Below are positions 1 through 5,564 of a DNA stretch of 5,564 nucleotides, in pieces. This DNA comes from Cyanobacteria bacterium UBA8803 (lineage in GTDB: Bacteria > Cyanobacteriota > Cyanobacteriia > Cyanobacteriales > Coleofasciculaceae). Position numbers and translations under genes: made by a program. The stretch is taken from assembly GCA_003505715.1 (NCBI GenBank), contig DNXU01000486.1, forward strand, positions 4,005-9,568, in the 5' to 3' direction. The notes under the pieces were generated by a model. That model made no database searches. It was not told where the DNA came from and saw nothing but the letters and a program-made list of their open reading frames with translations. Position 1 is the first letter of the stretch; each line of letters begins with the position of its first letter.

Positions 1-130
1 ATATCGACGCCACCGGACACGATTAGGCTTTAAACCTCAGCCTCATAGCCAGGACTTACCCAAAGGCTGTAGTTTACTCAAAGAGAAGTTTGGCGAATTC
101 CTAATCGAAAAGAATAGCTATTGCCAGTAC
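1..130. other. Noncoding left flank, downstream of the RTX gene
   Basis: No supported gene lies here. The stretch is the 3' side of the minus-strand RTX gene. A weak 6-base inverted repeat, CAGCCT at 38-43 and AGGCTG at 64-69, has a 20-base loop and no clear T-run on the minus strand, so it is a poor terminator candidate. The motif AGGACTTA at 51-58 also occurs at 5448-5455 beyond the other gene. One plus-strand frame stays open from base 2 to a stop at 272-274, but it has no start near the edge, resembles nothing I know and runs antisense into the RTX gene. Confidence 0.6.
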
Positions 131-1564
131 CTAAACAAACGTGAAGGAATTTGGAAAGGTAAGAACCAAACTAGCAACAGAAACATCTTGTACAATACCA
201 ATCAGTTCATGAACACCAGAATTTTTGAGATAAATTCCTGTATCTGCTGCGGTTGTGCCAAAAGAGATTGGTGATGATTTTAGGGTATAGTCAGAAGCGG
301 TTCCGGCTAGTTGGATGACATCTTGACCAATCTGGAAGTCAGTAATCACAGCGTAGTCGCTCAAACCGCTGGTGAATGGATTCCCGTCATTATAGAAGGC
401 AAAGCTATTCCCAAGGACAAACTTATCTGTCCCTGATCCCCCAGTGAGGCTATCTATCTCATCCTTGTTAGGAACACCGTAATAGTTAGCACCATTTAGG
501 ACATCATTGTCAACACCACCGTCTAGGTAGTCATTGCCATATCCACCATAGAGAAAGTCAGCGCCGTAGTCACCATAAAGCTGGTCATTGCCATCTCCAC
601 CATCAAGGGTGTCATTGTCAAAACCACCGTCAAGGGTGTCATTGTCAAAACCACCATTAAGAGTGTCATTACCATCTCCACCATTAAGGGTGTCATTGTC
701 AAAACCACCATTAAGAGTGTCATTACCATATCCACCATTAAGGGTGTCATTGTCAAAACCACCGTCAAGAGTGTCATCACCATCTCCACCCTTAAGAGTG
801 TCATTGCCAGAATCACCATTAAGAATGTCATTGTCGTCATAACCTTCAAGGATATCATCGTCAAATCCACCGTATAGGTAGTCATTGCCATATCCACCGT
901 ATAGGTAGTCATCACCACTTCCGCCGTCGAGGGTGTCATTGTCATATCCACCATCTAGGTAGTCATCGCCAAAATTACCATAGAGCTCATCATTGTCATG
1001 TCCACCGTATAGGAAGTCATTGTCATGTCCACCATCTAAGTAATCATTGCCAGTACCACCGTAGAGGAAGTCATTCCCAAATCCACCGTCGAGATAATTA
1101 CTAGCGTTATTACCAAAGATTGTGTTATCGAGGTAGTTACCCCCACCGTAATAGGCGCTACCTGTCAGCGTCAGTCGTTCCAGGTTTGCACCAAGGGTAT
1201 AACTAATAGAGGAGATAACGGTATCTACGCCTTCAGCGAAATTTTCAATGATAGTGTTCCCAGAGTAGTCAATGCGATATGTGTCATTGCCAGTTCCACC
1301 GATAAGGGTGTTACTGCCACTTCCACCGTCGAGGGTGTCATTGCCACTTCCACCGTCGAGGATGTCATCGCCACTTCCACCATCAAGAATGTCATTGTCA
1401 GCACCACCGTCGAGGGTGTCATTGCCACCTCCACCATCAAGGATGTCATTTCCGTTTAAACCAAAGATAATGTCGCTGTCAGAAGTTCCGGTTAGAGCTG
1501 GGCGGAATTCACGACCGTTAAATGTATCGTTGTCATTGAAATTAGTGCCGTAAATAATAGCCAT
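131..1564 (-). CDS. RTX (hemolysin-type calcium-binding repeat) protein, probable type I secretion substrate
   Basis: The 477-residue protein is dominated by acidic glycine-rich nonapeptides of the GGxGxDxLx type, which in this family bind Ca2+ and fold into a parallel beta roll after export. Residues 1-31 are a short N-terminal segment (MAIIYGTNFND...) with no cleavable signal peptide. Seven nonads fill residues 32-94. Residues 95-156 form a non-repeat module with the recognisable motifs IIENFAEGVDTVISS and YTLGANLERLTLTG. Twenty-two nonads in perfect register fill 157-354. The C-terminal part, 355-477, contains ITDFQIGQDVIQL and ends in SFTFV, as expected for an uncleaved C-terminal secretion signal read by a type I ABC exporter. 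No exporter gene is in the window. No enzymatic domain is visible, so the role is unknown; a surface, sheath or extracellular structural protein is plausible. The start is supported by an AGGAG site 8 bases upstream. Confidence 0.92.
   Translation of the reverse strand: MAIIYGTNFNDNDTFNGREFRPALTGTSDSDIIFGLNGNDILDGGGGNDTLDGGADNDILDGGSGDDILDGGSGNDTLDGGSGSNTLIGGTGNDTYRIDYSGNTIIENFAEGVDTVISSISYTLGANLERLTLTGSAYYGGGNYLDNTIFGNNASNYLDGGFGNDFLYGGTGNDYLDGGHDNDFLYGGHDNDELYGNFGDDYLDGGYDNDTLDGGSGDDYLYGGYGNDYLYGGFDDDILEGYDDNDILNGDSGNDTLKGGDGDDTLDGGFDNDTLNGGYGNDTLNGGFDNDTLNGGDGNDTLNGGFDNDTLDGGFDNDTLDGGDGNDQLYGDYGADFLYGGYGNDYLDGGVDNDVLNGANYYGVPNKDEIDSLTGGSGTDKFVLGNSFAFYNDGNPFTSGLSDYAVITDFQIGQDVIQLAGTASDYTLKSSPISFGTTAADTGIYLKNSGVHELIGIVQDVSVASLVLTFPNSFTFV
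503..1096 (-). repeat. Major RTX block: 22 tandem 27-bp units
   Basis: This stretch encodes 22 consecutive nonapeptides (residues 157-354) with no register break. Many units carry Asp instead of Gly at the fourth position (GGFDND, GGHDND, GGYDND). Within it, 651-704 and 705-758 are two adjacent 54-bp dimers that differ at a single base (676 versus 730), which points to recent duplication or homogenisation. Because the unit is a multiple of three, long spurious open frames appear on the opposite strand and in other frames. Confidence 0.93.
1283..1471 (-). repeat. N-terminal RTX block: 7 tandem 27-bp units
   Basis: Seven nonapeptides (residues 32-94), mostly LDGGSGND-like, are separated from the main block by the 62-residue non-repeat module. 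The units here are closer to the canonical RTX consensus than those of the larger block: only one, GGADND, carries Asp at position 4. Confidence 0.9.
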
Positions 1565-1572
1565 TTCAGTTT

Positions 1573-1577
1573 CTCCT
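1573..1577 (-). promoter_or_regulatory. Ribosome binding site of the RTX gene
   Basis: Plus-strand CTCCT reads AGGAG on the coding strand, 8 bases before the ATG at 1564-1562. This is a good Shine-Dalgarno match and supports the chosen start. Confidence 0.8.
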
Positions 1578-1652
1578 AAATTTCAACTTACTGGAAATTC
1601 GCTGACAATTTAGAGCTTATTCCCGCACTCCAGACTTTGACTGTGGGAAAAA

Positions 1653-1683
1653 ATCATAAAAAATCAGGTATGATGTGCGACAA
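1653..1683 (-). promoter_or_regulatory. Candidate promoter for the RTX gene
   Basis: On the minus strand TTGTCG (1683-1678) is followed after 19 bases by TATGAT (1658-1653). These match sigma-70-type -35 and -10 boxes at the long end of acceptable spacing. Transcription would start near 1645, giving a leader of roughly 80 bases. The boxes are seen in the sequence; their use is inferred. Confidence 0.4.
1669..1674 (+). promoter_or_regulatory. Candidate -10 box for the NLR-like gene
   Basis: TATGAT on the plus strand is a good -10 match, but no good -35 lies 16-19 bases upstream. TTGACT at 1637-1642 is 26 bases away, which is too far. The leader would be about 135 bases. It forms an exact inverted repeat with the minus-strand -10 candidate at 1653-1658, so it could instead be half of an operator. 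Confidence 0.25.
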
Positions 1684-1816
1684 TCTAGCCAATCGATTTT
1701 GGATTTTTCTACCGATGAATCCGTGGGATTGAAATAGCGGCATTGTTCTCTTTGTCCAACTTGCTTCAATTCCGGGATTTGTAACCAAATTTATCTTGGT
1801 CAGGTAAAGCAAAGTC

Positions 1817-4800
1817 ATGAAAATTGAAGAAGTATTAAGTTTTTTGGATAAAGTTCTCCCTCAAAAGGGTTTGAGTGACTTACAAGAATTAGTGTTGCGC
1901 CAATGCTGGGAAGGACAATCTTATGCCGAAATTTCCGAAAACTTTAGCTACGATCACGACTACATTCGGAATGTCGGCTTTACTTTATGGCGAACCCTCA
2001 CCGATGCTTTAGGAGAAAAGGTGACGAAAAGTAATGTCAAATCAGTGATAAGACGGCACAGTATAAAAACACAATCTCTCTCTACCGTATCAACTAATAC
2101 TCTCCCCTTTGTTGGTGGAAAAAATACCAATAGTCGGCAAGATTGGGGTGAGGCAATTGATGTCTCTTTTTTTTATGGACGCACTCAAGAATTAGCTACC
2201 CTCACACAAGCTATTATCCAAGATCGTTGCCGATTAATCAGTTTACTTGGCATGGGCGGCATTGGCAAAACGGCTTTAGCAGTCAAGCTTGCACAACAGA
2301 TATGGACTACACCTCCCCAAAGAGAACAAGACGAATTTGAGTATATAATTTGGCGTAGTCTCCGCAACGCTCCTACCCTAGAAACCCTTCTAGCTGAGTT
2401 AGTACCTTTCCTCTCAAATCAGCAAGAAACTAAAGCCGAAATGAGTCGGTTACTCCGCTATCTGCGTACCTCACGATGTATGCTAATTTTGGATAACTGG
2501 GAAACTATTTTAGATGTAGGTTCTATCGGACAATATCGACCGGGCTATGAACGATATGGTGAACTTCTTAAGGTAATTGGAGAAACCGCCCATCAAAGTT
2601 GTCTAATTATTACCAGTCGGGAAAAGCCAGCAGAAATGGTAGCTCTCGAAGGATTAGTATCTGTTCATTCAATGCAACTGCGGGGAACTCCTGAAGTAGC
2701 CGTTGCCCTGTTTCAGAATAAAAAACTGTCTGGTTCCGATACACAAAAGCAAGAACTTGGCGATCGCTACGGCAATAATCCCTTAGCATTAAAAATTGTC
2801 ACCACTTCAATTCAAGACTTATTTGACGGCGATATTGGCAAATTCCTAGAAGAAGATACAGCCCTATTTAACGGCATTTGCCACCTACTCGATCAACAAT
2901 TCCATCGCCTCTCCCCCTTAGAGCGAACCATTATGTACTGGTTAGCCATTAATCGGGAATGGACAACAATCGCCGAATTACAATCTGATATTGTACCCGC
3001 CGTCTCCAAAGCGAACCTCTTAGCAGCATTAGCAGGATTGAACGGGCGCTCTTTAATCGAAAAAAAATCCGGAAGTTACACCCAACAACCCGTCGTAATG
3101 GAGTATGTCACCGAGCAATTCATCGAACAAGTCTGTGCAGAATTGGCAACGGATGGGATAACGGATGTAACGGATAAATTAAACAAACTCACCAACACTA
3201 CATCCGTTACCAGATCCGCTATCTTATTCATCACTCATGCTCTAATCAAAACAACAGTCAAAGACTATATTCGGGAGAGCCAGTGTCGGTTAATATTGGG
3301 TGCGATCGCCGCTCAACTTCGCACCAACTTTACATCCGCAAAAGCTATTGAACAGCAACTCCAACAAATTCTGGCTCAACTGAGAGCATCAGAAACCACG
3401 TTATCTGGCTATGGTGGTGGCAATCTGATTAACCTTTGTCATGAACTAAAAATTGATTTAACAGGCTATGATTTTTCGGGTTTAACTATTGGGCAAGCCT
3501 ATCTCCAAAAGGTAAATTTACATCACGTTAACTTCACTCACTCAAATTTTTCTAAATCAGTTTTTACTCAAACTTTCGGGAGTGCTTTGTCATTAGCATT
3601 CAGTCCCGATGGTAAGCTACTAGCGATAGGAGATAGTGATGGTGTAGTTCACCTGTGGCAAGTTGTGGATAGTAAATTGCTCCTGACTCTGACAGGAAAC
3701 ACAAATTGGATACAATCAGTAGCCTTCAGTCCCGATGGACAAACCCTTGCCAGTGGTTCTCTGGATCAAACTGTAAGACTGTGGGATACCCGCACAGGTC
3801 GATGTCTCAAAACCTTAGTCGAACCGGATTTAATATTTTCAGTAGCTTGGAGTCCGGATGGACAGACTCTCGCCAGTAGTTCCCAAGACCAAACTGTGAG
3901 GCTGTGGGACATCCGCACAGGTAACTGTGTGAGAATCTTGCAGGGATATTCTAATTTAGTCTATTCAGTAGCTTGGAGTCCGGATGGACATACTCTTGCC
4001 ACTGGTAGTAGAGATAAAATCGCCAGGTTGTGGGACACGCGCACAGGTGAATGCCTCAAAACCTTAGAGGGACATACCAATCCAGTCAATTCAGTAGCTT
4101 GGAGTCCCGATGGACAAACCCTTGCCAGTGGCAGTAGTGACCAAACGATCAAGCTATGGGACATCTCTACAGGTAACTGTTACAGGACTTTGCTGGGTCA
4201 TACCAATCGGGTTTTCTCAGTAGCCTGGAGTCCCGATGGACAAACCCTAGCCAGTAGCAGTAGTGACCAAACAGTCAAGCTGTGGGATACCCACACAGGT
4301 AAATGTCTGAGAACTTTACTGGGGCATACAGATTTAGTGTATTCAGTCGCTTGGAGTCCGGACGGTTACACCCTCGCTAGTGGTAGTAGCAATCAAATGG
4401 TAAGGCTGTGGGACATCCGTACAGGTAGCTGGATCAGAACCTTTCACGGATACAGTAATTCAGTATATACAGTGGCTTGGAGTTCAGATGGGCAAATCCT
4501 TGCTAGTGGTTCCCACGATTGTCAGGTGAGGCTGTGGGACATTCATACAGGTCAATGCCTGAAAACCTTGACAGAGAGCAATTTTGTAGTCTCAGTAGCC
4601 TGGAGTCCAAATAGGCAAACTCTTGCTAGCAGTTCTCAAGACTGCACGCTGAAGTTATGGGACACCTGCACGGGTAACTGCATCAGGATCTTAGAAGGGC
4701 ATACCAATTGGGTTTGGTCAGTAGCCTGGAGTCCGGATGGGCAAATCCTCGCCAGTGGTGGTAGTGATGACCAAACAATCAGGCTGTGGGATACTCTCAC

Positions 4801-5428
4801 GGGTAAGTGCCTCAACACCTTGCGGGGGCATACTGATTGGGTTTGCTCAGTAGCATGGAGTCCCGATGGGCAAACTCTTGTCAGTGGTTCTATGGATCAA
4901 ACTGTGAAGTTATGGGACATCTGCACAGGTCAATGTCTCAAAACCCTAGAGGGGCATACCAATGGGATCTATTCAGTCGCTTGGAGTCCAGATGGTCAAA
5001 CTCTTGCTAGTGGTTCTTGCGACCAAACAGTGAGATTGTGGGATAGTCACACGGGTCAATGCCTCAAAATTTTACAGGGACATACTGATTGGGTCTGGTC
5101 AGTAGCATGGAGTTCAGATGAGCAAATCTTTGCTAGTGGTTCTCAAGATCAAACAATTAAATTGTGGGATATTCACGCAGGTAAATGTTTGACAACCTTA
5201 CAAGGGCATACCAATTCGGTCAATTCAGTGGCATGGAGTCCAGATGCTAAAATTCTTGCCAGTGGCAGTCGTGATGAAACGATTAAGCTTTGGGATGTTA
5301 AGACGGGTGAGTGTCTGAAAACGCTGAGAGCGAAGCGACCTTATGAGGGGATGAATATTACAGGGATTAGGGGGATAACAGAAGCTCAAAAAGTAACCCT
5401 GAAGGCATTAGGAGCAGTAGAAATATAG
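1817..5428 (+). CDS. NLR-like STAND NTPase: HTH, NB-ARC, pentapeptide-like linker, 14 WD40 repeats
   Basis: The 1203-residue protein is probably a cytoplasmic signalling switch of the STAND class. Residues 1-80 resemble the N-terminal HTH of vWA-MoxR-associated cyanobacterial proteins. NB-ARC begins near FFYGRTQEL (118-126), with Walker A GMGGIGKT (145-152), Walker B LILDNWE (223-229), the ITSRE motif (265-269) and NNPLAL (320-325); a winged-helix region follows from about 358. Residues 445-468 look like an in-frame insertion around an inverted repeat. Residues 546-586 are pentapeptide-like ([16 protein letters not shown]...). Fourteen WD40 repeats (587-1171) suit two seven-bladed propellers. 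Residues 1174-1203 are a tail typical of this family, [10 protein letters not shown]...LGAVEI. No nuclease, protease, TIR or membrane effector is seen. In known NLRs the repeats sense a ligand and NB-ARC drives ATP-dependent assembly; applying that here is inference. The start fits because the HTH begins at Met1. Confidence 0.93.
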   Translation: MKIEEVLSFLDKVLPQKGLSDLQELVLRQCWEGQSYAEISENFSYDHDYIRNVGFTLWRTLTDALGEKVTKSNVKSVIRRHSIKTQSLSTVSTNTLPFVGGKNTNSRQDWGEAIDVSFFYGRTQELATLTQAIIQDRCRLISLLGMGGIGKTALAVKLAQQIWTTPPQREQDEFEYIIWRSLRNAPTLETLLAELVPFLSNQQETKAEMSRLLRYLRTSRCMLILDNWETILDVGSIGQYRPGYERYGELLKVIGETAHQSCLIITSREKPAEMVALEGLVSVHSMQLRGTPEVAVALFQNKKLSGSDTQKQELGDRYGNNPLALKIVTTSIQDLFDGDIGKFLEEDTALFNGICHLLDQQFHRLSPLERTIMYWLAINREWTTIAELQSDIVPAVSKANLLAALAGLNGRSLIEKKSGSYTQQPVVMEYVTEQFIEQVCAELATDGITDVTDKLNKLTNTTSVTRSAILFITHALIKTTVKDYIRESQCRLILGAIAAQLRTNFTSAKAIEQQLQQILAQLRASETTLSGYGGGNLINLCHELKIDLTGYDFSGLTIGQAYLQKVNLHHVNFTHSNFSKSVFTQTFGSALSLAFSPDGKLLAIGDSDGVVHLWQVVDSKLLLTLTGNTNWIQSVAFSPDGQTLASGSLDQTVRLWDTRTGRCLKTLVEPDLIFSVAWSPDGQTLASSSQDQTVRLWDIRTGNCVRILQGYSNLVYSVAWSPDGHTLATGSRDKIARLWDTRTGECLKTLEGHTNPVNSVAWSPDGQTLASGSSDQTIKLWDISTGNCYRTLLGHTNRVFSVAWSPDGQTLASSSSDQTVKLWDTHTGKCLRTLLGHTDLVYSVAWSPDGYTLASGSSNQMVRLWDIRTGSWIRTFHGYSNSVYTVAWSSDGQILASGSHDCQVRLWDIHTGQCLKTLTESNFVVSVAWSPNRQTLASSSQDCTLKLWDTCTGNCIRILEGHTNWVWSVAWSPDGQILASGGSDDQTIRLWDTLTGKCLNTLRGHTDWVCSVAWSPDGQTLVSGSMDQTVKLWDICTGQCLKTLEGHTNGIYSVAWSPDGQTLASGSCDQTVRLWDSHTGQCLKILQGHTDWVWSVAWSSDEQIFASGSQDQTIKLWDIHAGKCLTTLQGHTNSVNSVAWSPDAKILASGSRDETIKLWDVKTGECLKTLRAKRPYEGMNITGIRGITEAQKVTLKALGAVEI
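2760..2767. repeat. HIP1 palindrome GCGATCGC
   Basis: An exact copy of the octamer that is strongly over-represented in many cyanobacterial genomes. It lies inside the NB-ARC coding region. Confidence 0.8.
3159..3209 (+). repeat. Intragenic inverted repeat with 11-bp perfect arms
   Basis: TAACGGATGTA at 3159-3169 pairs exactly with TACATCCGTTA at 3199-3209. ACGGAT also recurs directly at 3149-3154, 3161-3166 and 3170-3175. The element is in frame and encodes about residues 448-465 of the NLR-like protein (ITDVTDKL...TSVT), between the winged-helix region and the pentapeptide-like linker. It looks like a small palindromic element carried within the coding sequence. Confidence 0.75.
3302..3309. 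repeat. HIP1 palindrome GCGATCGC
   Basis: A second exact HIP1 octamer in the same gene, in the segment before the pentapeptide-like linker. The RTX gene has none. Confidence 0.8.
3575..5329 (+). repeat. Fourteen tandem WD40 repeats, about 126 bp each
   Basis: Repeats of about 42 residues follow the pattern [20 protein letters not shown], then [14 protein letters not shown]. The first repeat ([16 protein letters not shown]) is the most divergent. Eight of the thirteen junctions keep GHT; the exceptions follow repeats 1, 2, 3, 7 and 8. Repeat 10 carries one extra residue (GGSDDQ). Nucleotide similarity is also high: 4091-4162 and 4217-4288, exactly 126 bases apart in repeats 5 and 6, differ at 7 of 72 bases by my count. 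Confidence 0.93.
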
Positions 5429-5506
5429 GTCTTATATCGAATCTCTTAGGACTTATGCACAGCCTCTATTAGGGGACTGCCAAAAAATAAATTATCCATT
5501 CAATCA
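5429..5506. other. Noncoding region after the NLR-like gene
   Basis: No gene is seen. AGGACTTATGCA at 5448-5459 resembles, from memory, a short motif (AGGACTTACGCA) that is dispersed in cyanobacterial intergenic DNA and often lies at the ends of small mobile repeats. An AT-rich stretch follows at 5481-5500. There is no simple GC hairpin plus T-run directly after the stop codon. Confidence 0.5.
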
Positions 5507-5564
5507 GGGCGAGTCAAGCTATACTGAAAGGCTAGCGCTACTATATTGAAACAGCGACTCGCCC
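5507..5564. repeat. Strong inverted repeat, possible hairpin terminator or mobile-repeat end
   Basis: GGGCGAGTC at 5507-5515 is the exact reverse complement of GACTCGCCC at 5556-5564. After a 2-base bulge the stem continues with GCT (5518-5520) against AGC (5553-5555). An 8-base palindrome, TAGCGCTA, sits near the centre (5533-5540). Transcribed, this would form a stable stem 78 bases after the NLR stop, so it could terminate that transcript. It could equally be a dispersed palindromic repeat. The window ends at its last base, so a T-run or longer arms cannot be judged. Confidence 0.7.

Larger units (their letters stand above)
1565..1816. other. Divergent intergenic region between the RTX and NLR-like genes
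   Basis: These 252 bases lie between two divergent start codons and hold the candidate promoter elements for both genes. Other visible structure is a small hairpin, AATCC-GTG-GGATT at 1718-1730, and the 8-base palindrome AATCGATT at 1691-1698. The plus-strand gene has only a weak AGG (1802-1804), 12 bases before its ATG, so its translation start lacks a convincing Shine-Dalgarno. No small gene or structured RNA was recognised. Confidence 0.6.

Noticed and set aside
2..274. Plus-strand frame open from the window edge to a stop at 272-274
   Set aside because: It has no start near the edge, no recognised motif, and more than half of it is antisense to the well-supported RTX C-terminus. It could be the end of a gene that begins outside the window, but nothing supports that.
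588..842. Plus-strand open frame with Pro/Ser/Leu-rich 9-residue repeats
   Set aside because: Antisense shadow of the RTX repeats; a 27-bp unit without stops in this frame keeps it open.
523..954. Open frame of 143 codons on the minus strand, in a different frame from the RTX gene
   Set aside because: It is a frame shadow of the 27-bp RTX repeats; the product is a monotonous Met/Thr/Val repeat.
503..1096. Possible CRISPR array, because of short regularly spaced repeats
   Set aside because: The 27-bp units are contiguous with no unique spacers and encode in-frame RTX nonapeptides.
1225..1553. Open frames on both strands over the N-terminal RTX block
   Set aside because: Same cause: the repeat unit is a multiple of three, and neither product resembles a protein family.
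2185..2367. 60-codon minus-strand open frame inside the NB-ARC region
   Set aside because: Antisense to the Walker A region of a clear gene, with no recognisable product.
3961..4818. Minus-strand open frames across the WD40 array (3961-4164 and 4636-4818)
   Set aside because: Shadows of the 126-bp WD40 repeats; both products contain the same reversed-repeat phrase, [11 protein letters not shown].
1817..5428. A functional system joining the RTX protein and the NLR-like protein
   Set aside because: They are divergent, use unrelated domains and act in different compartments by expectation; shared upstream DNA alone is not evidence of joint function.

Overview
The window looks like chromosomal DNA from a filamentous cyanobacterium. 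The main reasons are family-level. The large gene has the architecture of cyanobacterial HTH/NB-ARC/WD40 proteins, with their pentapeptide-like linker and a conserved C-terminal tail. The other gene is a cyanobacterial-style RTX protein. Two copies of the HIP1 octamer GCGATCGC (2760-2767 and 3302-3309) agree with this. The genus cannot be fixed from the window.

Layout, left to right: a 130-base stretch with no supported gene (1-130); an RTX calcium-binding-repeat protein on the minus strand (131-1564); a 252-base divergent intergenic region with candidate promoter elements (1565-1816); a 1203-residue STAND/NLR-like protein on the plus strand (1817-5428), made of an HTH, an NB-ARC NTPase, a pentapeptide-like linker, 14 WD40 repeats and a conserved tail; and a noncoding tail (5429-5564) that ends in a strong inverted repeat running to the last base.

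The two genes are divergently arranged and share an upstream region, but nothing in their sequences links their functions. The RTX protein is expected to leave the cell by type I secretion and fold on calcium; no exporter gene is present here. The NLR-like protein is expected to be a cytoplasmic NTP-dependent switch, with the WD40 domain as sensor. It has no recognisable enzymatic effector domain, so any effector would have to act in trans.

The most interesting signals are: the 14 highly similar WD40 repeats, which differ mainly at a few recurring positions, as in fast-evolving recognition modules; an 11-bp perfect inverted repeat inside the NLR gene that encodes an apparent in-frame insertion; the 54-bp higher-order repeats and the frequent Asp-for-Gly change in the RTX repeats; and the hairpin at the right edge. 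All family assignments come from recognition by eye, not from searches.
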